DNA of 64,000 nucleotides from an uncultured Flavonifractor sp. (lineage in GTDB: Bacteria; Bacillota; Clostridia; Oscillospirales; Oscillospiraceae): contig CANAAV010000008.1 of NCBI GenBank assembly GCA_947346365.1, forward strand, positions 1-64,000. Direction: 5' to 3'. This document shows positions 35,651-44,454 of this stretch, piece by piece. Each line of letters begins with the position of its first letter. Position 1 is the first letter of the stretch. Made by a program: the position numbers and the translations under genes. Under the pieces are notes generated by a model, which ran no database searches, had not been told where the DNA came from, and saw only the letters and a program-made list of their open reading frames with translations.

Positions 35651-36655
35651 TCAGAGCCGCTGCTTGCGCAGCAGGCGGATGTCCTCCCCAAAAAAGGGGA
35701 GCACCCGGTACTCCCCCTCCAGCCGGGAGGCGGTCTGGGCGGCATAGCGTCCGCGCACCTCGTCTATGGACAGGTTGGAGGAAATTACGGTTCGCTGCTC
35801 CCCCATAAGGCGGGTATTGACGAGGGTGTACAGGGCTGACTGCACAAAGGGGGTGGTCAGCTCGCTGCCCAGGTCGTCCAAAATCAGCAGGTCACAGCCC
35901 AAATACCGCCGGGTTTCGTCCTTGGCCTGGGCGGTGTCTGCCCTATCCCGGGAGAACTTTTGCTCCTCAAACTGGGTGAAAATATTCACCGCCGTGTCAT
36001 ATACCACGGAGAAGCCGCGCTCCGACACCGTGCGGGCAATGCAGGCGGAGAGGAAGGTTTTGCCCAGTCCCGGCGCGCCGGTGAGAAAGAGGTTGCGAAA
36101 AGGAAATGTTCCAAATTTGTGGGCGTAGCTGAGGCAAATTTCGTAGATAAACTCCATATTGGCCCTGGGGGAGAGGTCCTCCCCAGGCCAGGGGGAGTCG
36201 CTGTAATAGTAGGGGGAGAAGGTGTCGAAGGACTGCTCCCCCAGGTCCAGCAGCTTGGACAGCTCCCGAATCTGCTCCTGCGCGCACAGCTGGCGCAGGC
36301 ACTGGCACATGGAGGCCCCCACCCAACCGGAATCCCTGCACTTGGGGCAGGCGGGGAGGTCGTCCAGCGCGCCGGCGGGATAACCGTTTTCCTCCAGTAC
36401 AGCGGCCCGCTCGGCCTGAAGGGCCAGATTTTGCTCCCGCACCGCCTGGATGGCGGGGGCCGGGTCGCCGCCGGAGCGCAGGGAGGCGGCAATGATTTGG
36501 GAGATGGTCCCCCGCAGCTGCCGGTCGATCTCCGCCAGACGGGGAAGGGAACGGTAGATTTCCGCCCGGAGGCGGTCTTGCTCCCGGGTCCGGCGCTCCC
36601 GCTGCTCCTCCAAGCGGCGGACCGCCCGGCGCAGTACGCTTGGCTCATATGCCAT
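35651..36655 (-). CDS. DnaC/DnaI-like helicase loader ATPase
   Basis: A 334-residue protein. The N-terminal coiled region (residues 1-90) is followed by a cysteine-rich patch (CPKCRDSGWVGASMCQCLRQLC) that could bind zinc. The AAA+ domain has Walker A GAPGLGKTF and Walker B LLILDDLGSE. It is related to DnaI/DnaC, which load the replicative helicase onto DNA. It begins 3 bp after the DnaD-like gene ends, so the two form a replication-initiation pair. Chromosomal rather than phage origin is suggested by its position next to mfd. Confidence 0.88.
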   Translation of the reverse strand: MAYEPSVLRRAVRRLEEQRERRTREQDRLRAEIYRSLPRLAEIDRQLRGTISQIIAASLRSGGDPAPAIQAVREQNLALQAERAAVLEENGYPAGALDDLPACPKCRDSGWVGASMCQCLRQLCAQEQIRELSKLLDLGEQSFDTFSPYYYSDSPWPGEDLSPRANMEFIYEICLSYAHKFGTFPFRNLFLTGAPGLGKTFLSACIARTVSERGFSVVYDTAVNIFTQFEEQKFSRDRADTAQAKDETRRYLGCDLLILDDLGSELTTPFVQSALYTLVNTRLMGEQRTVISSNLSIDEVRGRYAAQTASRLEGEYRVLPFFGEDIRLLRKQRL

Positions 36656-36658
36656 GGC

Positions 36659-37621
36659 TTACTCTCCCTCCTTTTGGCGGCGCATGAATTCCCGCATACG
36701 CTGCATATCTTCCCGCACCCGCTGTTCCGCCTGCCCAGGGGCCTCCGGCCGGCCGGAGGCGGGACGGCTGCGGCCGGGCTTGTCGCCGGCCTCAATCTCT
36801 GCCAGGGTGTGCAGGTTCTTCTTATGCCACAGGCATAGGATGCCGTTCATGTACTTCCAATCCATGGACTGTTTTTTTACGATGGTCTTTTCGTAGGCCA
36901 GCCGAATAGCGTCATCCCCAAAGCCCATGTCCGTCCAGGCGGCAATCCACTGCCGCTCCTGCTTGACCAGGGGGCGGGGTTTTTGGTCCAGCAGGCGCAG
37001 AATCTCCCCCTCCCGGGTGCGCAGAAGCGCCAGACGCTTCAGGTGCTGCTCGGCGGCCTCCGGCGTATCCACACCCTGCCGCCGCCAGACGAAGGCCTCT
37101 TTTTGGATTTGAGACATGCGGGGCCGGCGTCCGGGGCCGTATTTGCGCTCGAATTCCTCCACACACCAGCTCACCAGCAGGCAGATGACCTCCGCCGGCA
37201 GGGCTAAGTAATCGTACAGGGTGTACAGGCTGCGCAGGTCGGCGTTGGAGAGAATTTTGCCCAGCCGCCGCTGGACCTCCGCCACCAGGCCGGGAAAGGG
37301 GGATGCGGCGTCCTCCAGCTCCCGGTTCAGGTCGGCGGCAGTATATTCCGGCGGGCTCACCGGCTCCGGCGGCATGGCGGGCTCCGGCGGCGGTCCCTGG
37401 CGCGCAAGGCCCAGGGAGGCGAGCAGCGCCAGGGCGGCGTCCAGCCGCACCCCGTCCCAGCCGAAGGCCCGGCGGGCCCGGTCCGGAGAGGCGTCCTCCC
37501 CGTGGCGCAGCAGCCACAGATAGAGCAGCGCGGCGTCTCCGCTGCCGGAGCGCAGCAGATGGTCCGCCGCGCCGGCGGATAGAGAAACCACCTCTCCGGG
37601 ACGTAAAAGCTCCAATGCCAC
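36659..37621 (-). CDS. DnaD-domain replication protein
   Basis: A 320-residue protein with an N-terminal winged-helix-like region and a C-terminal DnaB_2/DnaD domain whose signature ends in WKYMNGILCLWHKKN. DnaD-type proteins remodel DNA at the origin and help load the helicase. I chose the GTG at 37621 because AGGAGG lies eight bases upstream. An ATG 14 codons earlier lacks any ribosome-binding site. It is directly upstream of the helicase-loader gene, as in many Clostridia. The tail is charged (REDMQRMREFMRRQKEGE). Confidence 0.85.
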   Translation of the reverse strand: MALELLRPGEVVSLSAGAADHLLRSGSGDAALLYLWLLRHGEDASPDRARRAFGWDGVRLDAALALLASLGLARQGPPPEPAMPPEPVSPPEYTAADLNRELEDAASPFPGLVAEVQRRLGKILSNADLRSLYTLYDYLALPAEVICLLVSWCVEEFERKYGPGRRPRMSQIQKEAFVWRRQGVDTPEAAEQHLKRLALLRTREGEILRLLDQKPRPLVKQERQWIAAWTDMGFGDDAIRLAYEKTIVKKQSMDWKYMNGILCLWHKKNLHTLAEIEAGDKPGRSRPASGRPEAPGQAEQRVREDMQRMREFMRRQKEGE

Positions 37622-37731
37622 AGGGTTTGCCTCCTCTCTTGCACGGGATGGGGAAAATATCATACAGCCAGTGCGGCTATTCTACCATGAAGCGCCTCCG
37701 GTTTCAAGCGGGAAAAGGCGCGCAATACCCA

Positions 37732-37761
37732 TTGACAGAAACGCGGGAAGGCTTTTATAAT
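37732..37761 (+). promoter_or_regulatory. Consensus promoter of kamB-kamC
   Basis: Perfect TTGACA and perfect TATAAT with an 18-bp spacer. The leader before kamB is about 125 nt and contains two short GC-rich hairpins (one a GGGGGC/GCCCCC stem near 37839) but no riboswitch that I recognise. Confidence 0.85.
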
Positions 37762-37891
37762 AATAAATTGAAAGAAATCCTGCGGGCAGCGGGCCGGATG
37801 AAAGCAATTTCTAAATTTTTGAAGCGGCCCATGCAGAAATGGGGGCGCGGCCCCCAAATCAAAGCGTCGGCAGACGCCTGGAGGTTTGCGT

Positions 37892-38896
37892 ATGAAAAAG
37901 CTCCTGGCCCCCCTGGTGGGGGACGCCTCCCCGGTGACCGTGATCGGCCTGTGTAAAAACGCGGGCAAGACCACGGCGATGCGCCGGCTGATGGTGGAAC
38001 TGGGGGAGGAATGCCTGGGCCTGACTTCTGTAGGCCGGGACGGAGAGGCCACAGACCTGGTCACCGGCACGGAGAAGCCAGACCTGTACATAAAAGCCGG
38101 CGACCTGTTTGCCACCGCCCGGGGTATGATGCACCTGTGCGACGTCACCATGGAGGTGTGTGCGCTGACCGGCGTCATGACCCCTCTGGGAGAGGTGGCC
38201 GTGTTCCGGGCCCTGTCCGACGGGTACATTCAATTGGCCGGACCCTCCGCCGCCGGGCAGCTGCCTGCCCTGGCCCAGCAGTTTGCCCAGCTGGGGGCCG
38301 CCCGCGTGATAATCGACGGAGCGGCCGGGCGCAAGTCTTTGGCGGGGGCCGGGGTGGCGGGAACCGCCCTGCTGTGCACCGGCGCGTCTCTGGACCGGGA
38401 CATGGAGCTGGTGGTGGCGGAGACCGCCCACACCTGCCGCCTGTTTGCCTGCAAGCGCCCGGAGAATCCCGCCCTGTGCGCGGCGCTGGACGGGTGCGCC
38501 GGCCGGTTTGCCCTGTTTCGCCCGGACGGAACGGCTCTGGAGCTGCCCGTGGATGAGAGCGGCGCCCCCAGATGGAACAAGTTTCCGCGGGAGGAATGCG
38601 TATTCTGGGCGGCGGGCGGCATCACGGACCCCCTGCTGAAGACTCTGGCGCGGCGGGGCGCGCCGCTGACCCTGGTGGCGGCGGACGCCACTCATATTTT
38701 GGCTGGACGCTCCGCTCTGGACCTGTTCACCCGCACGGGGGGAACGCTGCGGGTCCGCCGGGAGCTGTCCATCGCCGCCGTAGGCGCAAACCCGTGGTCC
38801 GCCTACGGCTGGCACTTTGATCCGGAGAAGTTTATAACAGCCCTCCGGCGGGCGCTCAGCCTGCCGGTGGTGAACGTGAAGGAGGAGGGCCTGTGA
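37892..38896 (+). CDS. kamB: Lysine 5,6-aminomutase reactivase subunit KamB
   Basis: A 334-residue protein with an N-terminal P-loop VIGLCKNAGKTTAM at about residues 17-30. It matches the protein encoded next to the MutS-like kamC in lysine-fermentation clusters. The pair is annotated as a reactivase that exchanges damaged cobalamin in lysine 5,6-aminomutase; the biochemistry is family knowledge, not visible here. The ATG at 37892 is seven bases after GGAGG. It overlaps kamC (TGATG). In this genome the pair is upstream of, and separately transcribed from, the mutase genes. Confidence 0.8.
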   Translation: MKKLLAPLVGDASPVTVIGLCKNAGKTTAMRRLMVELGEECLGLTSVGRDGEATDLVTGTEKPDLYIKAGDLFATARGMMHLCDVTMEVCALTGVMTPLGEVAVFRALSDGYIQLAGPSAAGQLPALAQQFAQLGAARVIIDGAAGRKSLAGAGVAGTALLCTGASLDRDMELVVAETAHTCRLFACKRPENPALCAALDGCAGRFALFRPDGTALELPVDESGAPRWNKFPREECVFWAAGGITDPLLKTLARRGAPLTLVAADATHILAGRSALDLFTRTGGTLRVRRELSIAAVGANPWSAYGWHFDPEKFITALRRALSLPVVNVKEEGL

Positions 38897-40398
38897 TGGA
38901 ACTGAGCTATGAGCTGCGGGAAAATTCCGGCCTGCAGTGGGTGCTGGAGCGGCTGTCGCCCATGTCGCCCTTTGGCAAGGCCGCCGGGCGGGAGCCCCGC
39001 TGGTATGCCCCCGGCGAGGAGGACGCCCTGAATGAGGAGCTGGACAACGTATCCCTGGGGCTGGAGCTGTGGAACGCCGCAGGGGGCGGGATGGCTGCCG
39101 AGGAGGAATGCGCCTGCTGCGCGGCGCCCCGGCTGGACCCCGCCTGCCTTCAGGACGCCGCCGCGGCTCTGCGGGGTGTGACCCGGTGCCTGCCTCTGTT
39201 TCACGATATCCGGGGCTCCTTTGACCGGGATCCCGGCAATCCCTTCGACCTGGTGGAGCTGTTTGAAATCAAACATTTTCTGGTCACGCTGGAACAGCTG
39301 ACCCAGGCTTACACCGCGCTGCCGCCCTTCCAGGGGCTATCTTTTCCACCCATGGCGCAGGCGCTGGTGCTGGTGGACCCGGAGGGGCGGCGGCTGCCCG
39401 CCTTCGCGGTGGTCAACGCCTATCATCCGGAGCTGGCCCCCCTGCGGGCGGAAAAGACGGCTCTGGAGAAGGCGATCCGCGCTGCCGGAGAGGGGGAGAA
39501 GCCCCCCCTGCTGGAGCGGCGGCGTGAGCTGGCAGTGCGGGAGGACCGGCTGGAACTGGAGGTGCGGGCGGAGCTGACCCGAAAGCTCATGGCCTACCGG
39601 GAGGACTTTTTGGCGAATATGGACGCGCTGGGGCGGCTGGACCTGCTGCTGGCGAAAGCGCGGCTGGCCAAGCGCTATCAGTGCGTCCGCCCGGTCCTCT
39701 CAAACGGGACGGCGCTCACCCTCCACGGCCTGCGCCACCCCCAGGTGGCCGGGGAGCTCTCTGACCGGGGCGAGGAGTTTACCCAGCTGGACCTGGACCT
39801 GGACGCCGGGTGCACCGTCATCACCGGGGCCAACATGGGGGGCAAGACGGTCTCCCTGCGCTCCACAGTGCTCAGTCTGCTCCTGTGCCAGTGCGGCTTT
39901 TTCGTTTTCGCCCGCTCCGCCCGGCTGCCTCTGTTCCATGAGGTGGCCTTGATTTTGGCGGACAGCGGACCGGGAACCGGTGGACTGTCCTCCTTTGGAC
40001 GGGAGGTCCATCTGCTGGACCGCCTGCTGGAGCGCACGCGGGGGCGGCGGTTCTTTCTGGCTCTGGATGAATTTGCGCGGGGCACGAATCCCCAGGAGGG
40101 AGCCGCCCTGGCCCGGGCGCTGGTGCACTATCTGGGGACGTTGGACTGTATGGCTTTGATGACGACCCACTACGACGGCGTGTCCGATGTGGCGGGCGCC
40201 CATTATCAGGTGGCGGGCCTGGTGCGGGAGATCGAGGGAGACGAGGGGGAGGACCCGCGGCGCCGGATCGCCCGGCGGATGGACTACCGCCTGCTCAGCG
40301 CGGCGCCGGGTGCGCCGTGTCCCAGAGACGCTCTGCGGGTCTGCCGGCTTTTAAAGCTGAATCCCGCCCTGATGGAGTTGTTTCAGGCGGATCTGTAG
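38896..40398 (+). CDS. kamC: Lysine 5,6-aminomutase reactivase ATPase KamC (MutS-like)
   Basis: A 500-residue protein ending in a MutS-type ATPase: Walker A TGANMGGKTVSLR, Walker B LALDEFARGTNPQEG and the TTHYDG motif. It lacks the mismatch-recognition domain, so it is not a DNA-repair MutS. With KamB it forms the presumed reactivase of the B12-dependent mutase. The ATG at 38896 follows GGAGGAGG and overlaps the kamB stop; a GTG one codon earlier is also possible. A stable hairpin (40411-40446) follows, without a clear T-run. Confidence 0.85.
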   Translation: MELSYELRENSGLQWVLERLSPMSPFGKAAGREPRWYAPGEEDALNEELDNVSLGLELWNAAGGGMAAEEECACCAAPRLDPACLQDAAAALRGVTRCLPLFHDIRGSFDRDPGNPFDLVELFEIKHFLVTLEQLTQAYTALPPFQGLSFPPMAQALVLVDPEGRRLPAFAVVNAYHPELAPLRAEKTALEKAIRAAGEGEKPPLLERRRELAVREDRLELEVRAELTRKLMAYREDFLANMDALGRLDLLLAKARLAKRYQCVRPVLSNGTALTLHGLRHPQVAGELSDRGEEFTQLDLDLDAGCTVITGANMGGKTVSLRSTVLSLLLCQCGFFVFARSARLPLFHEVALILADSGPGTGGLSSFGREVHLLDRLLERTRGRRFFLALDEFARGTNPQEGAALARALVHYLGTLDCMALMTTHYDGVSDVAGAHYQVAGLVREIEGDEGEDPRRRIARRMDYRLLSAAPGAPCPRDALRVCRLLKLNPALMELFQADL

Positions 40399-40601
40399 CG
40401 GCTGCGGGGAGCCTGCCGGAGTATTTTTCGACCTTCTCCGGCAGGCTTCGGCGGGCCGCGGGTATGGCCGCCGTGTTTTGCGGGATCCTAGTGAATTGCC
40501 TAAATATTCTGGATATTTTTGGATAATTTTCGTCATATCAAATAAAACGACGGTTTAATTTTCACAAATTCGTACAAAATTTAAAACTTGAAAAATAATT
40601 G

Positions 40602-40630
40602 TTGACAAACCTATTCGGATGGACTATAGT
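40602..40630 (+). promoter_or_regulatory. Promoter of the lysine-fermentation operon
   Basis: Perfect -35 TTGACA, 17-bp spacer, -10 TATAGT. Expected start near 40637, followed by the riboswitch-like leader. The region 40447-40601 before it is AT-rich and holds no gene. Confidence 0.85.
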
Positions 40631-40651
40631 AAATTTAGTAAAAGTGAATAA

Positions 40652-40810
40652 CATGCATGGATAGAGGCGCGGAGCGCAAGGTAGCAGGCTGATGGCAAGG
40701 GCTGGCAGGCCCAAGGCAGCCTGTGAATATCCGCTCCGCCGAAGGGGGATGCGCGTTGCACGGCCCTCCCCCTGAGCCGTAAGCCCAGCGCCTACGGATT
40801 GTCATGAGAA
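40652..40810 (+). ncRNA. Lysine riboswitch-like leader (variant L-box)
   Basis: The 5' half matches L-box landmarks in order: GATAGAGGCGCGGA (40660-40673), CAAGGTA, a long P2 stem (GCAGGCTG with CAGCCTGT), a GAAT loop-E strand, and CTCCGCCGAAG (40734-40744). P3 follows as GGGGGA/TCCCCC. The segment after P3 is only about 30 nt, too short for normal P4 and P5 helices, so this is a reduced or divergent version. Its position before lysine-degradation genes supports lysine as the ligand. Whether lysine turns the operon on or off is not decided by the sequence. Confidence 0.65.
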
Positions 40811-40815
40811 ACATG

Positions 40816-40875
40816 AAGCGCTATTTGTGTCTCTGGGAAGATGGATTCTTCCCTGGACATGAGTAGTGCTTTTTT
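40816..40875 (+). terminator. Large terminator hairpin of the lysine leader
   Basis: Sixteen consecutive pairs including G-U (40816-40831 with 40856-40871) enclose an inner GGGAAGA/TCTTCCC hairpin; the outer arm runs into TTTTTT. It lies right after the riboswitch-like region and 66 bp before kce, so it is the likely expression platform. Confidence 0.75.
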
Positions 40876-40941
40876 GTTCATGGAGGGTTGTCCCTGAAAA
40901 GGGATGCACTTAAATTTTTTATCACCTGGAGGAGGAGAACG

Positions 40942-41763
40942 ATGGAAAAACTGATTATCACAGCGGCCATCTGCGGCGCAGAGGTCACCAAAGAACACAA
41001 TCCCGCGGTCCCCTACACCCTGGAAGAGATGGTTCGGGAGGCGAAGAGCGCCTTTGAGGCCGGAGCGGCGGTCATCCACGTGCACGTGCGCACCGACGAC
41101 GGGACCCCCACTCAGGACCGGGAGCGGTTCCGCGTGGTACTGGATGCCATCCGCGAGGCCTGCCCCGGCGTGATTTTGATTCCCTCCACCGGCGGAGCCA
41201 CCGGCATGACCCCGGAAGAGCGGCTTCAGCCCACCGAACTGTTCCCTGAGATGGCAACCCTGGATTGCGGCACCTGCAATTTCGGCGACGACATCTTTGT
41301 CAACGACATGCCCACTATGCGTGCTTTCGGCAAGCGGATGCTGGAGAATCACATCAAGCCCGAGTATGAATGCTTTGAGATCGGCCACCTGGATACCGTC
41401 CTGGGCATGGCCGCTAAGGGGGAGGTCCCCGGCGCGCCCATGCAGTTCAACTTTGTGCTGGGCGTCAACGGCTGCACGCCCGCCACGGTGGGCCATCTGG
41501 ATTACCTGGTCAAGCAGATTCCCGCCGGCTCCACCTGGACCGTCACCGGTGTGGGCCGGGGCGCGTGGCCTATGGTCGCGGCCGGCATTGTGATGGGCGG
41601 CAATGTCCGGGTAGGCTTTGAGGACAACATCTACCTGGAGCGGGGCCGCAAGGCGGCCTCCAACGGCGAGCTGGTGGAGAAGGTCGTGGCCCTGGCTAAG
41701 CTGCTGGGCCGAGAGATCGCCACGCCCGACGAGGCCCGCAGGCTCCTCTCCCTGAGCAAGTAA
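40942..41763 (+). CDS. kce: 3-keto-5-aminohexanoate cleavage enzyme (Kce)
   Basis: A 273-residue zinc enzyme of the BKACE family. It exchanges 3-keto-5-aminohexanoate with acetyl-CoA, giving 3-aminobutyryl-CoA and acetoacetate. The zinc histidines are in AAVIHVHVRTDDG (His46, His48). Further family features are PSTGGATGM and the C-terminal GNVRVGFEDNIYLERG. The ATG at 40942 has GGAGGAGG upstream. First structural gene of kce-kdd-kamA-kamD-kamE, behind the lysine riboswitch-like leader. Confidence 0.95.
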   Translation: MEKLIITAAICGAEVTKEHNPAVPYTLEEMVREAKSAFEAGAAVIHVHVRTDDGTPTQDRERFRVVLDAIREACPGVILIPSTGGATGMTPEERLQPTELFPEMATLDCGTCNFGDDIFVNDMPTMRAFGKRMLENHIKPEYECFEIGHLDTVLGMAAKGEVPGAPMQFNFVLGVNGCTPATVGHLDYLVKQIPAGSTWTVTGVGRGAWPMVAAGIVMGGNVRVGFEDNIYLERGRKAASNGELVEKVVALAKLLGREIATPDEARRLLSLSK

Positions 41764-41953
41764 GCACCCGCGTTTTTCATTGGCGCAACCCCGGTATCTT
41801 TCAAGCAAGCCGCGTATCTCAAACAAACAACTGCTCCCCAACCAGTTGAACGCAGAGGCCCCGTAAAGATACCGAAGATCATTTCCCCAACCCGCAAGAC
41901 CCGTTTCCCAAAACCCAAAGACCGAATATGTTTGAAGCAGGAGGATGATTACC

Positions 41954-42994
41954 ATGCAGAAAAAAGGCAACAAGTACGGCGTGCACCGCGTGATCGAGCC
42001 CAAGGGCCTCATGACCCAGGCCGCCAAAAAAATTGACAACACCATGGAGTGCTGGTCCAACGAGATTCTGTGCGACGTATCCGCTCTGAACATCGACTCC
42101 GCGTCCTTCACCCAGATTTATGAGGCCTGCGGCAAGGACCTGGGCAAGACCGAGCAGATGATTCTGGACATCGTAGGCGAGCGCGGCAAAATGCAGAACC
42201 CCGTCACCGGATCCGGCGGCATGTTCATCGGCACCGTCCGCGAGATCGGTGAGGACCTGGCCGGCAAGATCGACCTGAAGGTGGGCGATAAGATCGCCTC
42301 TCTGGTATCTCTGTCCCTGACTCCCCTGAAGATTGAGAAGATTCTGGCCATCCATCCCGAAATCGACCGGGTGGACGTACAGGCTCAGGCCATTCTCTTT
42401 GAGTCCGGCCTGTACGCCAAGCTGCCCAGCGACATGAGCGAGGAGTTGGCTCTGGCCGCTCTGGACGTGGCGGGCGCGCCCGCCCAGACTGCCAAGCTGG
42501 TGAAACCCGGCGACAGCGTGCTGATTCTCGGCGGCGCCGGCAAGGGCGGCATGATGTGCTGCTACGAGGCCATGAAGCGCGTCGGCCCTACCGGCAAGGT
42601 TGTGGCCCTGGTGATCTGCCAGGAGGACGCCGACCTGCTCAAGAGCATGAACCTGTGCCACGAGGCCATTGTGGGCTCCGCCACCAACCCCATCGAAGTG
42701 CTGGAGAAATCCCTGGCGGTCAACGGCGGCAAGGAGTATGACGTATCCATCCTGATTGTCAACGTCCCCGCCTGCGAGATGAGCGCCATTCTCCCCGTCC
42801 GGGACAACGGCACCGTGTACTTCTTCTCCATGGCGACCGATTTTGCCAAGGCCGCTCTGGGCGCCGAGGGCTGCGGCAAGGACGTGACCATGATCGTGGG
42901 CAACGGCTACACCAAGGACCACGCCGAGATCACCCTGTCCGAGCTGAGGGAGAACGTCCAGCTGAAGGAGTACTTCGAGAAGAAGTATCTGTAA
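41954..42994 (+). CDS. kdd: L-erythro-3,5-diaminohexanoate dehydrogenase (Kdd)
   Basis: A 346-residue NAD(P)-dependent dehydrogenase. It oxidatively deaminates 3,5-diaminohexanoate to 3-keto-5-aminohexanoate. The Rossmann motif VLILGGAGKGGMM is in the middle third. The ATG at 41954 lies nine bases after AGGAGG; an ATG nine bases earlier is too close to it. The 190-bp gap from kce holds a 10-bp inverted repeat (CGGTATCTTT, 41792-41801 with 41865-41874), which may form an intercistronic RNA stem. Length and context match the lysine-fermentation enzyme. Confidence 0.94.
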   Translation: MQKKGNKYGVHRVIEPKGLMTQAAKKIDNTMECWSNEILCDVSALNIDSASFTQIYEACGKDLGKTEQMILDIVGERGKMQNPVTGSGGMFIGTVREIGEDLAGKIDLKVGDKIASLVSLSLTPLKIEKILAIHPEIDRVDVQAQAILFESGLYAKLPSDMSEELALAALDVAGAPAQTAKLVKPGDSVLILGGAGKGGMMCCYEAMKRVGPTGKVVALVICQEDADLLKSMNLCHEAIVGSATNPIEVLEKSLAVNGGKEYDVSILIVNVPACEMSAILPVRDNGTVYFFSMATDFAKAALGAEGCGKDVTMIVGNGYTKDHAEITLSELRENVQLKEYFEKKYL

Positions 42995-43081
42995 ACGGAA
43001 GGCACGCGTAAGCGAGATTGCTGTCCGCACCCGCCGGACGGGGCGGACGGCCCCTATAAAAATTTGAGGAGGCAACCCACT

Positions 43082-44347
43082 ATGAACGTTTCCCGCCGTG
43101 CAGAACTGTTTCCCAATGTCACCGACGAGCAGTGGAATGACTGGAGATGGCAGGTTGAAAACCGCATCCAGACCCTGGAGGACCTGAAAAAGTACATTGA
43201 GCTCACTCCTGAAGAGGAAGAGGGCGTCAAGGCCTGCCTGGGCACCCTGCGTATGGCCATCACCCCTTACTACCTGTCCCTGATTCAGCCCGGCGATCCC
43301 CGGGATCCCGTGCGCCTGCAGGCGATCCCCACCTCTAAAGAGCTCCATCAGTCCACCGCGGACCTGCTGGACCCCCTGCATGAGGACGAGGATTCTCCCG
43401 CTCCCGGGCTGACCCACCGCTATCCTGACCGCTGCCTGCTGCTGATCACGGACGAGTGCTCCATGTACTGCCGTCACTGCACCCGCCGCCGTTTTGCCGG
43501 CCAGAGCGACGCCGGTATGCCTGTGGATCAGGTGGATAAGGCCATTGAGTACATCCGCAACACCCCCCAGGTCCGCGACGTGCTGCTCTCCGGCGGCGAC
43601 GCGCTGCTCTGCTCCGACGAGCGCCTGGAGTACATCATTGCCAAGCTGCGTGAGATTCCTCACGTGGAGATCGTCCGCATCGGCTCCCGTACCCCCGTGG
43701 TATGCCCGCAGCGCATTACTCCCGAGCTGTGCAACATGCTCAAGAAATATCATCCCATCTGGCTGAACACCCACTTCAATCATCCCAACGAGATCACCGC
43801 CGAGTCCGCCGCCGCCTGCGCCCGTCTGGCCGACGCCGGCGTGCCTCTGGGCAACCAGAGCGTGCTGCTGGCCGGAATCAACGACTGCGTGCACACCATG
43901 AAGAAGCTGGTCAACGAGCTGGTTAAGATTCGCGTGCGTCCCTACTACATCTATCAGTGCGACCTGTCCATGGGTCTGGAGCACTTCCGCACTCCTGTCA
44001 GCAAGGGCATCGAGATTATCGAGGCTCTGCGCGGCCACACCTCCGGCTTCTGCGTGCCTACCTTCGTGGTGGACGCCCCCGGCGGCGGTGGCAAGACCCC
44101 CGTTATGCCCCAGTACATCATCTCTCAGACCCCGCACAAGGTCATTCTGCGCAACTACGAGGGCGTCATCACCACCTACACCGAGCCCGATCACTACGAG
44201 GAGACCTGCCAGTGCGAGTACTGCAAGGCTGAGCGCGAGGGCAAGCGCAAGGTGGAGCTTATGGGTGTGGCCGGCCTGGAGCGCGGCCAGCAGCTTTCCA
44301 TGGAGCCCGCCAACCTGGAGCGGCATAAGCGCTCCCATCACGAGTAA
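43082..44347 (+). CDS. kamA: L-lysine 2,3-aminomutase (KamA)
   Basis: A 421-residue radical-SAM, PLP-dependent mutase that converts L-lysine to L-beta-lysine, the first step of the pathway. The radical-SAM cluster motif CSMYCRHC is at Cys126, Cys130 and Cys133. The PLP lysine is probably in GGGGKTPV. C-terminal cysteines (CQCEYC) fit the structural zinc site of clostridial KamA. GAGGAGG precedes the ATG at 43082. The 87-bp gap before it carries a GTCCGC/GCGGAC hairpin (43023-43048). Confidence 0.96.
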   Translation: MNVSRRAELFPNVTDEQWNDWRWQVENRIQTLEDLKKYIELTPEEEEGVKACLGTLRMAITPYYLSLIQPGDPRDPVRLQAIPTSKELHQSTADLLDPLHEDEDSPAPGLTHRYPDRCLLLITDECSMYCRHCTRRRFAGQSDAGMPVDQVDKAIEYIRNTPQVRDVLLSGGDALLCSDERLEYIIAKLREIPHVEIVRIGSRTPVVCPQRITPELCNMLKKYHPIWLNTHFNHPNEITAESAAACARLADAGVPLGNQSVLLAGINDCVHTMKKLVNELVKIRVRPYYIYQCDLSMGLEHFRTPVSKGIEIIEALRGHTSGFCVPTFVVDAPGGGGKTPVMPQYIISQTPHKVILRNYEGVITTYTEPDHYEETCQCEYCKAEREGKRKVELMGVAGLERGQQLSMEPANLERHKRSHHE

Positions 44348-44374
44348 GCGGATATCATCCCCCTCTTTTTCACA

Positions 44375-44409
44375 GGCAGGACGCCGCCGTTTTCCGGCGG
44401 CGCCCTGCC
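44375..44409 (+). other. Strong intercistronic hairpin between kamA and kamD
   Basis: GGCAGGACGCCGCCG pairs with CGGCGGCGCCCTGCC across a five-base loop, with one mismatch. No T-run follows, so it is more likely an mRNA stability or processing element than a terminator. Confidence 0.5.
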
Positions 44410-44454
44410 GCCCCCCTACTGTGAATTAAATGGAAAGAACGGAAGTGAAGAACG

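Noticed and set aside
35651..37621. Phage-derived replication module (DnaC-like plus DnaD-like)
   Set aside because: No integrase, capsid, repressor or att-like repeats nearby; the pair sits beside mfd with matching base composition, as in ordinary clostridial chromosomes.
38896..40398. DNA mismatch-repair MutS
   Set aside because: Only the C-terminal ATPase is MutS-like; the mismatch-binding part is missing and the gene is coupled to kamB in a lysine-fermentation setting.
41792..41874. 10-bp inverted repeat between kce and kdd as a terminator
   Set aside because: The arms are 63 bp apart and no T-run follows, so it is noted only as a possible intercistronic RNA stem.
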